A DNA stretch of 64,000 nucleotides from Acutalibacter sp. 1XD8-36. Its GTDB lineage: Bacteria; Bacillota; Clostridia; Oscillospirales; Acutalibacteraceae. The stretch is taken from NCBI RefSeq assembly GCF_009917525.1, contig NZ_QZDU01000009.1:62001-126000 (forward strand), in the 5' to 3' direction. This document shows, in pieces, positions 27,590 to 35,756 of the stretch (position 1 is the first letter of the stretch; each line of letters opens with the position of its first letter). The notes under the pieces are model-generated. The model worked only from the letters and a program-made list of their open reading frames with translations. It did no database searches and had not been told where the DNA came from. The translations under genes were made by a program, and so were the position numbers.

Positions 27590-28520
27590 ATATATAAATC
27601 ACCTGGAGCAGATAAACGACGCGGCCCTTGCCAACCCCAAGAGGATGATAGACGAGGTGGAGGGCAGCTATAGGGAGCACCTCAGGAATATCGCCCGCAA
27701 CCTTACGGAGCAGTACACCCCCACAAGGATAGTCATGCTCTCCGGCCCCAGCTCCAGCGGCAAGACCACCACCGCCCATCTGCTCCAGGCCTACCTTGCG
27801 GAGTTCGGCGTGCGGGCATTTATAATCTCCCTGGACGATTTTTATTTGGGTCGGGATAAGACCCCCCGCCTGCCCGACGGAAGCTTCGACTATGAGTCCG
27901 TAGCCGCCCTCAACGAGGGGCGCATACGCCAGTGCCTGAGGGACGTTATCGGCTCCGGGGAGTTCACCGTGCCAAGGTACAGCTTCCAGCTGGGCCGCCC
28001 CGACGGCCCAGAGGAGGAGTATAAGCTCTCCCCGGGGGACGTGGCTATTGTAGAGGGACTCCACGCCCTGAACCCCTCCTTTACCCAGGACATCCCCGAG
28101 GAGCTCTGCATGAAGCTCTACGTCAGCGTAAAGCAGCAGATTAAGGACGCAAACGGGGAGGTCATCTCCCCCTGGGACATCAGGCTCGTGCGCAGGATAG
28201 TCCGGGACATCCAGTTCCGGGACTCCACCGCGGAGAACACCCTTTCCATGTGGCCCCAGGTGGTGGAGGGCGAGAACAGGTATATCGGCCCCTACAGGAT
28301 AAGCGCGGATTATACCGTCAACTCCATACACATCTACGAGCCCTGTGTGCTGCGCACCGTAGCGATACCCCTGCTCAGGGCCATTGCCGCCGACAGCCTC
28401 CATTATAAAAAGGCCCGGGACATAGAGTCAAGGCTCATGCGCTTTGAGCCGGTGGACCCGGGGCTTGTGCCGGAAAACTCCATGCTAAGGGAGTTTTTAG
28501 GGCGAAAAGGGCTGGAATAA
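27561..28520 (+). CDS. Uridine kinase-like nucleoside kinase
   Basis: The 319-residue protein has a P-loop kinase core: GPSSSGKTTTAHLL near residue 61, SLDDFYLGRDKTP, IVEGLHALNP and RLVRRIVRDIQFR. About 55 helical residues precede the P-loop. It resembles the kinase half of the larger TGS-like/uridine kinase fusions, without the TGS part. It overlaps hemZ, so translation is probably coupled. The phosphate acceptor is likely a nucleoside but is not determined. Confidence 0.85.
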   Translation: MSNFASGYIKYINHLEQINDAALANPKRMIDEVEGSYREHLRNIARNLTEQYTPTRIVMLSGPSSSGKTTTAHLLQAYLAEFGVRAFIISLDDFYLGRDKTPRLPDGSFDYESVAALNEGRIRQCLRDVIGSGEFTVPRYSFQLGRPDGPEEEYKLSPGDVAIVEGLHALNPSFTQDIPEELCMKLYVSVKQQIKDANGEVISPWDIRLVRRIVRDIQFRDSTAENTLSMWPQVVEGENRYIGPYRISADYTVNSIHIYEPCVLRTVAIPLLRAIAADSLHYKKARDIESRLMRFEPVDPGLVPENSMLREFLGRKGLE

Positions 28521-28586
28521 CCGCGATACCTGGTCTCTAAGTCTACTTCTTAAAGAATTTTTAATGATTTAGAAAGAAAAACCCGC

Positions 28587-28615
28587 TTTACTTTCACTCC
28601 GGGAATTGCTATAAT
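28587..28615 (+). promoter_or_regulatory. Promoter of the zinc-ribbon gene
   Basis: TTTACT and TATAAT are separated by 17 bp, 50 nt before the gene. Confidence 0.75.
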
Positions 28616-28665
28616 ATATACATCACGAGAGGCAAGACCAATCAGAATAAAAGGAGGACTTTATT

Positions 28666-29142
28666 ATGGGCATTTTAGACGATGTGGTAATCAACGCGAA
28701 ATCCGTTGCGGAAGCGGTAGGCCGCAAGGCCGGCCAGCTGGTGGATGTCTCAAAGCTGCATGTCAGCGCAGCAGAAGTCAACGCTGAAATCACCAAGCGC
28801 TATCAGACGCTGGGCCAGTATGTATATGAGAACAGCCGTGAGGCCCTGGGGGCCGACCCCGAGGCCATGGGCCAGATGGCAGAGCTGGACGAGCTGCAGA
28901 CACAGCTCTCCGTTATCAATAAGGAGCTGGGCGACAAGCAGAACAAGACCGTCTGCCCCACCTGCGGGAAGCACTGCGGCAACGCCGATACATTTTGCAG
29001 CACCTGCGGCACGAAGCTTCAGAATGAGCCCCAGGAGGAGCCCATCCCCCAGGAGGGCGGCCCCAATGACGAGGCTGCAAAGGCTGCTGCCCAGGGTCCC
29101 GCGCCCTCAGTGACCGATATCCCGCCCAGGGATTTTCCGTAA
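28666..29142 (+). CDS. Zinc-ribbon protein with helical N-terminus, unknown role
   Basis: The 158-residue protein has a helical N-terminal region of about 95 residues that looks like a coiled coil (LDELQTQLSVINKELGDKQ), then a four-cysteine zinc ribbon (CPTCGKHC and CSTCGTKL) and a disordered, proline- and glutamate-rich tail. Similar small zinc-ribbon proteins are common in Clostridia and unassigned. It has its own promoter, an AAAGGAGG RBS and a very strong terminator, so it is a single-gene unit. Codon choice looks more conservative than in its neighbours, which may point to good expression; that is an impression. Confidence 0.78.
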   Translation: MGILDDVVINAKSVAEAVGRKAGQLVDVSKLHVSAAEVNAEITKRYQTLGQYVYENSREALGADPEAMGQMAELDELQTQLSVINKELGDKQNKTVCPTCGKHCGNADTFCSTCGTKLQNEPQEEPIPQEGGPNDEAAKAAAQGPAPSVTDIPPRDFP

Positions 29143-29170
29143 GCCCTAAACAGCTTTAGGCTGAAACAGT

Positions 29171-29220
29171 AAAAGCGCCGGCCCCTCCGGGAAACCAGAG
29201 GGGCCGGCGCTTTGCGTCTT
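29171..29220 (+). terminator. Strong terminator after the zinc-ribbon gene
   Basis: AAAGCGCCGGCCCCTC and GAGGGGCCGGCGCTTT form a perfect 16-bp stem, followed by a T-rich stretch. Confidence 0.92.
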
Positions 29221-29259
29221 TATAGCTTAAGTATACTTAATATAATAGGCTATGGCACA

Positions 29260-30837
29260 TTAGAACACCCAGGCGCTGCCGCCCTCCTCGTCCTCGTCGT
29301 CGGCGGGGGCGCCGAAGTCAAACTTCAGCTTGGGCTTATACTCGGCCATCAGCCGCAGCAGCTCGTCCTGCATGTTCACCTCTGCGCGGCACTGGTCGTC
29401 AAACACCATAGTTACCATATTGCCGTCGGTGCACTTCTCCCACTGGGGCAGGCCCTGGGTGTTGGGGTCGCCGGTGCGGGCAAAGTTCACGAAGGCCCCG
29501 CACATCACCCTCTCCAGCATCTCCCAGTTCTCCTGGTGGCAGACGGGTATCATCTCCGCGTTATGGAAGAAGAAGGGGATATCCGAGCAGTGCCAGGCTG
29601 CCTTGCCGCCGTCGTAGTCGAAGACCTTGGCAAAGAGGTAGTTATAGACCGGGGCGCTGGCCTCCTTTGATTTTTTCTTAACATAGTCCACAGTTGCGGG
29701 CAGGAACATATCGTCCGCATCCACGGCAAAGGCCGGGTTTGTATGGGGGTAGGCTTTCCTGAACTCCTCCAGCACCTTCTCCCCTCCCTCGGGGCCGTAG
29801 ACCTCCTTCACCAGCTTCTCGCTGTCCTCTTCAGCCATATTCTTTATATCCCTTCCGGGCCCGAAGGCAAACTCTGCAATGACCGAGCCCACCATGGTGG
29901 GCACCTTCAGGGAGCTGGGGGTGAAGTCCTTCTCCAGGGGGTCGCAGACATAGTAGTCGTTGGGGCTGGGGGCCCAGTTTACATGCTTGCCTTGCTTATA
30001 CAGGGACTTTACAGCCCTGTTTACGGCCCAGATAAACTGGGGCACCGGCACCTTCTCAAGGCGCTCGGCCTCGCTCTCGGGTATGTTCAGCTTTCCGAGT
30101 ATTTCCAGCACCAGCTCCCTGCCGCTCACGCCGCCCATGCCCATGCCCGGGCCCATAACGCCGGACATGACTATGGCCTTGTGGAACAGGCCCTCGGCCT
30201 CGGGAATCTGCCCCAGCACGGTGACCTTTGCCCCGCCGCCGGACTGGCCGAAGATAGTCACGTTGCCGGGGTCGCCGCCAAACTCTGCGATATTGTCCCG
30301 CACCCAGCGCAGGGCCTCAACCAGGTCGGCCATGCCCACGTTTACGGAGTTCCTATACTTATCCCCGAAGGAGGACATGTCAAGGTAGCCGAAGGCGTTG
30401 AGCCTGTGGTTTACCGTTACGACCACCACATCGTCCAGCTTTGCCAGATTATAGCCGTCGTAGCAAATCTGCTCAATGCCGGAGCCAGCGGAGTAGCCGC
30501 CGCCGTGAATCCAGAACATGACCGGCTTTTTGGCTGAGGGCTCGCAGCTGCTGGTCCAGATATTCAGGTACTGGCAGTGCTCAGAGCTGGGCCAGAAGCG
30601 GTGGGGTATCATGATTTCCCCCATGGGCTGGGGCTCGGAGAGCACCGGGCAGTTCATGCCGTAGCTGCCGGCGTCCTTCACGCCCTCCCAGGGGTCCACC
30701 GGCTCGGGCATTTGGAAACGCCTGGCCTTGGCGTAGCGGATGCCGTAGAAGTGGTCCACCCCCTTAAAGCGGAAGCCCCGAAGCTTGCCCTTTGTGGTCT
30801 CAACAATGGGCGCGGTCTTGGAAAAACAGAAATCCAT
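29260..30837 (-). CDS. Type B carboxylesterase
   Basis: The 525-residue alpha/beta hydrolase belongs to the carboxylesterase/cholinesterase family. It has the oxyanion motif WIHGGGYSAGSG near residue 110, the nucleophile elbow FGQSGGGAKV near residue 200, and a late histidine region (AWHCSDIPFFFHNAEM). No signal peptide is seen, so it is probably cytoplasmic. AAGGAG precedes the ATG by ten bases. It ends face to face with the zinc-ribbon gene. The ester substrate is unknown; an acidic, aspartate-rich C-terminal tail (DDEDEEGG) is an oddity. Confidence 0.9.
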   Translation of the reverse strand: MDFCFSKTAPIVETTKGKLRGFRFKGVDHFYGIRYAKARRFQMPEPVDPWEGVKDAGSYGMNCPVLSEPQPMGEIMIPHRFWPSSEHCQYLNIWTSSCEPSAKKPVMFWIHGGGYSAGSGIEQICYDGYNLAKLDDVVVVTVNHRLNAFGYLDMSSFGDKYRNSVNVGMADLVEALRWVRDNIAEFGGDPGNVTIFGQSGGGAKVTVLGQIPEAEGLFHKAIVMSGVMGPGMGMGGVSGRELVLEILGKLNIPESEAERLEKVPVPQFIWAVNRAVKSLYKQGKHVNWAPSPNDYYVCDPLEKDFTPSSLKVPTMVGSVIAEFAFGPGRDIKNMAEEDSEKLVKEVYGPEGGEKVLEEFRKAYPHTNPAFAVDADDMFLPATVDYVKKKSKEASAPVYNYLFAKVFDYDGGKAAWHCSDIPFFFHNAEMIPVCHQENWEMLERVMCGAFVNFARTGDPNTQGLPQWEKCTDGNMVTMVFDDQCRAEVNMQDELLRLMAEYKPKLKFDFGAPADDEDEEGGSAWVF

Positions 30838-30884
30838 CTTGAGTCAACTCCTTATATTTTTGTGCAAAACTGCTTATGCTATAT

Positions 30885-30913
30885 AGTATACACCAAATCC
30901 ACCTGTTTGAAAA
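30885..30913 (-). promoter_or_regulatory. Candidate promoter of the carboxylesterase
   Basis: On the minus strand TATACT has a weak TTTTCA 17 bp upstream. Confidence 0.5.
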
Positions 30914-30937
30914 GGCCTGATTACACAAAAATCTTTT

Positions 30938-30971
30938 TTGACGTGCATTTTTAATCTCCCTATGCTATAAT
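30938..30971 (+). promoter_or_regulatory. Candidate promoter of the DUF362 gene
   Basis: TTGACG at 30938-30943 is 17 bp from TATGCT and 22 bp from a perfect TATAAT at 30966-30971. The active -10 cannot be decided by eye. Confidence 0.55.
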
Positions 30972-31006
30972 AGTCCTGGCAGAAATCTAAACAGGAGCTG
31001 ACAATC

Positions 31007-31996
31007 ATGAATAAAAAAGCAGGTACAGACGGACAGAAGTATATCCCATATGACAGGCGCACCGGCCCGGAGTCCACAGTCTACTTTACCCGGGACCTCT
31101 CCCCCCAGGGCCTGAGGAAAATCTATGAGCGGGTAAAGGGGCCCATAAGCGGAAAGACTGCCATCAAGCTGCACACCGGCGAGCCCCATGGGCCGAATAT
31201 AATCCCGGCGGCCTGGGTGAAGGAGCTTATGGAGGCCGAGCTCCCAAAGGCAACTATAATCGAGACGAACACCTATTACGACGGCGACCGCTACACCACC
31301 GAGCGCCACCGGGAGACCCTGCGGGTGAACGGCTGGTCGGACTTTACCACCGTTGACATTACAGACGAGCACGGCACCGCCATGCTGCCGGTGAAGAACG
31401 GCAAGTGGTTTGAGGAGATGAGCGTGGGCAAGTCCATTACAGAATATGAGTCCCTTGTGACCCTCACCCACTTTAAGGGCCATACCATGGGCGGCTTCGG
31501 CGGCTCAAACAAGAACATCGGCATTGGCTGCGCGGACGGCAGAGTGGGTAAGGGCATGATACACGGCAAGGACGGCGAGGCCTGGAACGTGACCGAGGAG
31601 GAGCTTATGGAGAAGATAACCGAGTCCACCAAATCGGTTATAGACTTCTTCGGGGGGCATGTGACCTATGTGAACGTGCTCAGGAACATGTCCGTCTCCT
31701 GCGACTGCGAGGGGGTGGGGGCCGCGCCTGTAGTTACCCCCAACGTGGGCATTCTGGCCTCCACCGATATCCTGGCGGCGGACCAGGCCTCTGTGGACCT
31801 GATACACGCCATGACCGAGGAGGACCATCACGACCTTATCGAGCGGATAGAGAGCCGCCATGGCTACCGCCAGCTCTCCTATATGAAGGAGCTGGGCATG
31901 GGCAACGACCGCTACGTGCTCATAGACATCGACAACGGCGACCAGGAGATAACCCCCGCCAAGGCAGTTGAGGGAGTGACCCCCTTTGAGGGCTGA
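31007..31996 (+). CDS. DUF362 domain protein without ferredoxin domain
   Basis: The 329-residue protein matches the DUF362 fold, recognisable from VTLTHFKGHTMGGFGGSNKNIGIGCADGRVGKGMIHG in the middle (motif split: HFKGHTMGGFGG and NKNIGIGCADGR). Longer DUF362 proteins carry two [4Fe-4S] ferredoxin motifs; these are absent here, as in many short members. A CDCEG cysteine pair is present near residue 230. The family's role is unknown. ACAGGAGCTGACAATC precedes the ATG, and a terminator follows directly. Confidence 0.87.
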   Translation: MNKKAGTDGQKYIPYDRRTGPESTVYFTRDLSPQGLRKIYERVKGPISGKTAIKLHTGEPHGPNIIPAAWVKELMEAELPKATIIETNTYYDGDRYTTERHRETLRVNGWSDFTTVDITDEHGTAMLPVKNGKWFEEMSVGKSITEYESLVTLTHFKGHTMGGFGGSNKNIGIGCADGRVGKGMIHGKDGEAWNVTEEELMEKITESTKSVIDFFGGHVTYVNVLRNMSVSCDCEGVGAAPVVTPNVGILASTDILAADQASVDLIHAMTEEDHHDLIERIESRHGYRQLSYMKELGMGNDRYVLIDIDNGDQEITPAKAVEGVTPFEG

Positions 31997-32036
31997 CCCT
32001 TCTGGGACGGTGCAGGCTCATTATAAATTATAGTAT

Positions 32037-32063
32037 AAAGGCCGGGCGCTCGCCCGGCTTTTG
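32037..32063. terminator. Bidirectional terminator between DUF362 and MATE genes
   Basis: GCCGGGCG and CGCCCGGC form an 8-bp stem with a 2-nt core loop, flanked by AAAG and CTTTT, and lie between two convergent genes. Confidence 0.85.
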
Positions 32064-32069
32064 TACTGC

Positions 32070-33422
32070 TCACCCTTGAACGGAGCTCTCCCTGCGGAAG
32101 GCGGCCTTCCACATGATAACCGCCAGACCGGCGCTGAGGGCGTCGGCTATGGGCTGGGCGGTGAGCAGCCCGGTAAACCCGGCTGTGAGCACGCCTATCC
32201 CCAGCACTATGAGGAACACAAGCCCCTGCCTGGAGAGGGAGAGGGCCAGCGCCGGGACCGCCTTTCCGGTGGCCTGGAAAAGGCAGGTGAAGAGCAGGAC
32301 TATACCCGCAAAGGCCGAGCCCAGCACCTGCCAGCGGAGCATGGCGGCGCCGTCGGTGGTAATGCCCGGGTCGTCCATGAACACACCCACAAGCTGGGGG
32401 GCCAGCAGGATGATAAGGGCCGCCATGAGAAGGCCGTAGCCGCTTATAAAGGCCGTGCAGAAGCGCAGGAGCCTTTTCAGCTTCTTAAAGTCCCGGCCCC
32501 CGTAGAGATAGCCGAACAGGGGGACCCCGCCGAAGGCAAGGCCGATGAGCACCATCTGGGATATCATAGCCACCTTGCCGGCAATGCCCCAGGCGGCTAT
32601 TTTGTCGTCGCCGTAGCCGCGCAGCAGCTGGTTTACCACCACCACGCATATGCTGGAGGCGATATTCGTCACCGCGGCGGTTATGCCCACGCTGAATATC
32701 TGCCTAAGCTCCCCGCCGCTCACCCGCCAGCTCCTGGGGTCCACGGAAAGGTACTGGCTTTTGCGCAGGACTATCACAAGGAAGAACAGGTCGCTTGCAA
32801 GGTTCCCTATCACCGTGGCGGCAGCCGCACCTGCCGCGCCCATATTTAATCCCTGGATAAAGATGGGGTCCAGGATTATGTTTATAACAGAGCCCCCCAC
32901 GTTCCCCAGCATTGAGAGGGCCGGGGAGCCCTCGCAGCGCAGCAGGTTGGAGTGTATAAAGGGCAGGATAATAGCTGGGGCCCCGGCCGCCAGCACCAGG
33001 TAATATTCCCGGGCGTAGGGCATTACGTCGGGGCTGGCCCCCAGCAGCCGGAGTATGGGGCCCTGAAGGGCGAGCATGGGCACGGCAAGAATAACGCCGG
33101 TGGCTATTGCCAGATAGAAGCAGAAGGAGCTCACCCGCCGGACGCTCCCAAGGTCCCTTTTGCCCATCAGCCGGGAGATAAGGGAGCTGCCCCCCTGGGC
33201 GTACACATTGCCAAAGGCCATAAGCACCGTGAACACCGGCGCGCACACGGAGACCCCCGCCACCACAAGGGTGCTGCCGGTTTGGGCGATAAAGTAGGTG
33301 TCGGCAAGGTTATACACAAGGCCTATGAGCATACTGAACACCACAGGCAGGGCCTGGGTGAAGTAGGTGCGCACCAAATGATTGGTGTCGAAAACCGGGC
33401 TTTTTTCCTTTGTCTCACTCAT
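32070..33422 (-). CDS. MATE-family efflux transporter
   Basis: The 450-residue protein has 12 predicted membrane helices and MATE-family features (FSMLIGLVYNLADTYFIA in helix 1, GGSSLISRLMGKRD in the first loop, LRCEGSPALSMLGN mid-protein). It should export drugs or metabolites by cation antiport. ATG at 33422 follows AAGGAGCCGTTATTT; the frame extends further but crosses the promoter and operator, so longer starts are rejected. It is divergent from a Crp/Fnr regulator, which probably controls it through the palindrome at 33482-33509. Confidence 0.93.
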   Translation of the reverse strand: MSETKEKSPVFDTNHLVRTYFTQALPVVFSMLIGLVYNLADTYFIAQTGSTLVVAGVSVCAPVFTVLMAFGNVYAQGGSSLISRLMGKRDLGSVRRVSSFCFYLAIATGVILAVPMLALQGPILRLLGASPDVMPYAREYYLVLAAGAPAIILPFIHSNLLRCEGSPALSMLGNVGGSVINIILDPIFIQGLNMGAAGAAAATVIGNLASDLFFLVIVLRKSQYLSVDPRSWRVSGGELRQIFSVGITAAVTNIASSICVVVVNQLLRGYGDDKIAAWGIAGKVAMISQMVLIGLAFGGVPLFGYLYGGRDFKKLKRLLRFCTAFISGYGLLMAALIILLAPQLVGVFMDDPGITTDGAAMLRWQVLGSAFAGIVLLFTCLFQATGKAVPALALSLSRQGLVFLIVLGIGVLTAGFTGLLTAQPIADALSAGLAVIMWKAAFRRESSVQG

Positions 33423-33481
33423 AAATAACGGCTCCTTCTCAGTGCTTTTTTTCGGGTTTATTTTAGCATAGCGCCTTGACT

Positions 33482-33509
33482 TTTTATTGTGACATATGGC
33501 ACAATAAAA
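33482..33509. promoter_or_regulatory. Crp-like palindromic operator between MATE and Crp/Fnr genes
   Basis: TTTTATTGTG and CACAATAAAA are perfect 10-bp inverse copies around ACATATGG. The core TGTGACATATGGCACA resembles TGTGA-N6-TCACA with one mismatch. A TTGACT lies just upstream. It sits 20 bp before the regulator's start and 60 bp before the transporter's start. Confidence 0.75.
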
Positions 33510-33528
33510 GAAAAATCCGGAGGGGGAT

Positions 33529-34155
33529 ATGGAGTATATAAGAGATAAAACGGCGCTTGAAGGGGCCTTGCAGACAGCGGGTATCCCGGCGCATTTTGAG
33601 ACAGAGGGCCTTAATTTCAGGCTGGTGAGCTTTGAAAAGGGGGAGCTGCTCTCAAGCCCGGTGCGCCCATTGAGGGACCTGCTCTTTGTATTAGAGGGCA
33701 CGGTGCAGGTCTATTTACTGCGGGAGGACGGCAGCAGCATACTAATCTCAAGGGGGCTTGGGCAGACGGTCCTTGGCACGGTGGAGTTTGCCCGCCGGGG
33801 CCTGCCCGCGCTCTTTACCGAGGCCACCTCGGACCTGCTCTGCGTGGCCCTGCCCCTGGAGGAGAACCGGGCGGCTTTGGAGGCCGACAGGGTGTTTTTA
33901 AGGTTCGTGCTGGCAAGGCTCACAGACATGGTGCTGTCATATACCCTTATAGGCCAGCCCCAGCAGACTGTTGAGGAGAAGCTGATGGTGTTCCTGCGCT
34001 ATATAAAGCCCGACCACACCCTTCACGGCATGGCAGAGGGGATGGCCCAGCTCCACTGCAGCCGAAGGCAGCTGCAAAGGGCGGTGAGGGGCCTCTGCGG
34101 GAGGGGGAAGCTTAAAAGGTCCGGCAGGGGGATATATGTGGCAAAGGGGAAATAA
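33529..34155 (+). CDS. Crp/Fnr-family transcriptional regulator
   Basis: The 208-residue protein has a cyclic-nucleotide-binding-type beta-barrel (about residues 25-110, with LLFVLEGTVQVYLLREDGSS) and a C-terminal winged helix (HCSRRQLQRAVRGLCGRGKL). The PRPP-like phosphate cassette typical of cAMP binding is not evident and the cysteines of Fnr are absent, so the effector is unknown. It lacks much of a normal HTH start, as in many clostridial members. Its position next to a palindrome and a divergent MATE gene suggests local control and autoregulation. Confidence 0.87.
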   Translation: MEYIRDKTALEGALQTAGIPAHFETEGLNFRLVSFEKGELLSSPVRPLRDLLFVLEGTVQVYLLREDGSSILISRGLGQTVLGTVEFARRGLPALFTEATSDLLCVALPLEENRAALEADRVFLRFVLARLTDMVLSYTLIGQPQQTVEEKLMVFLRYIKPDHTLHGMAEGMAQLHCSRRQLQRAVRGLCGRGKLKRSGRGIYVAKGK

Positions 34156-34170
34156 GCTTTCCCAAGGCCC

Positions 34171-34198
34171 TTGACAATCCGCCGAATTGTGCTATAAT
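34171..34198 (+). promoter_or_regulatory. Promoter of rpsF-ssb-rpsR
   Basis: TTGACA and TATAAT are separated by 16 bp, both perfect consensus. Confidence 0.85.
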
Positions 34199-34234
34199 AA
34201 TTAGGTTGTTTGAGACAGAGTTTCAAACTTCCTT

Positions 34235-34266
34235 GCCCCGGGCAAATTTATATGCAGGCCCGGGGC
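34235..34266 (+). promoter_or_regulatory. Leader hairpin of the rpsF operon, candidate S6:S18 binding site
   Basis: GCCCCGGGC and GCCCGGGGC form a perfect 9-bp stem with a 14-nt loop in the untranslated leader, 28 nt before rpsF. Many bacteria carry an rpsF leader bound by the S6:S18 complex for feedback control. The location fits; the exact motif was not verified. Confidence 0.5.
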
Positions 34267-34294
34267 CATAAGGCCAAAAGGAGGTGCAATACAA

Positions 34295-34690
34295 ATGGCA
34301 GAAGGCAAAAATCTCTACGAGACCGTTATCGTCACGTCCGCTAAGCTGGGCGAGGAGGGCAGCGCGGCTTTGGTGGAGCGCTTCAAGGCTCTTATCGCGG
34401 AGCACGGCACTGTCCAGAGTGTTGACGACTGGGGCAAGAGGCGCTTCGCCTACCCCATCGAGAAGCAGACCGAGGGCTACTACACGCTGATAAACTTTGA
34501 GAGCGGCCCCGAGTTCACAGCGGAGCTTGACCGCCGGTACCATATTACCGACGGCATCATGCGCACTCTCATTGTCAAGCGTGACCCCAGGCACTTGGCT
34601 AAGCCCCAGCAGCGGGCCCAGAAGTCCGAGGAGGCCGGCATTGACGTGGAGGCTATCGCCGTGGAGGCGGTGGAGGAGTCCGCGGAGTAA
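34295..34690 (+). CDS. rpsF: 30S ribosomal protein S6
   Basis: S6 binds S18 and sits on the platform of the small subunit. The 131 residues show the family core YETVIVTSAKLGEEG, WGKRRFAYPIEKQTEGYY and DGIMRTLIVKRD, followed by an acidic tail (VEAVEESAE). The length is larger than the minimal S6 because of that tail. AAAAGGAGG precedes the ATG. It heads the classic rpsF-ssb-rpsR operon. Confidence 0.98.
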   Translation: MAEGKNLYETVIVTSAKLGEEGSAALVERFKALIAEHGTVQSVDDWGKRRFAYPIEKQTEGYYTLINFESGPEFTAELDRRYHITDGIMRTLIVKRDPRHLAKPQQRAQKSEEAGIDVEAIAVEAVEESAE

Positions 34691-34724
34691 AGCTCGAACC
34701 TAATTTGAAAGGAGTCGTCGCAAT

Positions 34725-35228
34725 ATGCTGAATATAGCCGTTATTATGGGAAGGCTTACAGCCGCTCCGGAGCTCAGGACCACCCCAAACGGTGTGTCGG
34801 TCACCAGCTTTTCTGTGGCGGTTGACCGCTCCTATTCCTCCCGCAGCGGAGGGGAGCGCCAGACGGATTTCATCAATGTGGTGGCCTGGCGGGGTACTGC
34901 GGAGTTTATCTGCAAATATTTCCAGAAGGGCCAGATGATAGCCATAGACGGCAGTATCCAGACCCGGAACTATGAGGACAAGCAGGGCAATAAGCGCACG
35001 GCTGTTGAGGTGGTCGCCAATAACGCCAATTTCTGCGGCTCCAAGAGGGAGGCCGGAGGAGGGGACGGCGAGTTCTACGGCGGCAGCTATGGCGGGAGCT
35101 TCTCGGAGCCCAGGGGGGCCATGGAGCCCGCGGCGCCCAAGGAGCCTGCCCCGGCCTTTACCAACGGCGACAGCGACGACCTGAGCGATGTTTTTGCAGC
35201 AGACGACGTTGACGACCTGCCCTTCTGA
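34725..35228 (+). CDS. ssb: Single-stranded DNA-binding protein
   Basis: The 167-residue SSB has an N-terminal OB fold (MLNIAVIMGRLTAAPELR, NVVAWRGTAEFICKYFQKG) and a flexible glycine- and proline-rich linker. It ends DDVDDLPF, the acidic tip that recruits partner proteins such as RecJ, PriA and RecQ. It lies between rpsF and rpsR, the usual place for the housekeeping copy. Confidence 0.98.
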   Translation: MLNIAVIMGRLTAAPELRTTPNGVSVTSFSVAVDRSYSSRSGGERQTDFINVVAWRGTAEFICKYFQKGQMIAIDGSIQTRNYEDKQGNKRTAVEVVANNANFCGSKREAGGGDGEFYGGSYGGSFSEPRGAMEPAAPKEPAPAFTNGDSDDLSDVFAADDVDDLPF

Positions 35229-35275
35229 GCTGACAGGGAAGGACAGAAGAAATTGTAGAGAAGGAGGTCAATCCT

Positions 35276-35524
35276 ATGCCAGAGAGGCCCGAGAGAGAGA
35301 TACGGCGCGGGCGCAAGGGGCGCAGGAAGGTGTGCACCTTCTGCGTTGACCGCGCGGAGTTTATCGATTATAAGGATGTTGCCAAGCTGCGCCGCTTTAT
35401 TTCCGAGCGCGGCAAGATACTTCCCCGCCGTGTGACCGGCACATGTGCCCGCCACCAGAGGGAGCTGACCGTGGCAATCAAGCGCGCAAGGCATTTGGCG
35501 CTGCTGCCCTATACCAGCGACTGA
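35276..35524 (+). CDS. rpsR: 30S ribosomal protein S18
   Basis: The 82-residue protein shows the S18 signature [17 protein letters not shown] and the C-terminal [22 protein letters not shown]. The cysteines CTFC and TC are retained, so this is the zinc-capable form. AAGGAGGTCAATCCT precedes the ATG. It closes the operon. Confidence 0.98.
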   Translation: MPERPEREIRRGRKGRRKVCTFCVDRAEFIDYKDVAKLRRFISERGKILPRRVTGTCARHQRELTVAIKRARHLALLPYTSD

Positions 35525-35582
35525 TTTTTTAGTTAAAAGGGCCCGGGCTGGAAAGTTCCGGGCACGGCAAAGATGTATTATA

Positions 35583-35620
35583 GCAGGCGGCCTGAACTCA
35601 TGTTCCGGCTGCCTGTTTGC
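35583..35620 (+). terminator. Possible terminator of the rpsF operon
   Basis: GCAGGCGGCCTGAAC can pair with GTTCCGGCTGCCTGT (one mismatch and two G-U pairs, 4-nt loop). The following T stretch is short, so the call is moderate. The rest of 35525-35680 holds nothing else that I can name. Confidence 0.5.
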
Positions 35621-35686
35621 TATAGTAGAAGTAATTATGCTGTAAAGAATTATCCGGGCGCCATTGTCCTATCTTTGAATAATTCC

Positions 35687-35715
35687 TTGCCATTTCCGGG
35701 AGTTTACTGTATAAT
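35687..35715 (+). promoter_or_regulatory. Promoter of the glucuronate operon
   Basis: TTGCCA and TATAAT are separated by 17 bp, about 40 nt before uxuA. Confidence 0.8.
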
Positions 35716-35756
35716 ACACACAAAAGCCCATTATATGTGCAAAGGAAGGATAAATT

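Noticed and set aside
32061-32849. Open frame on the plus strand opposite the MATE gene
   Set aside because: It is the antisense of a clear transporter gene, with no RBS and a composition typical of a shadow frame.
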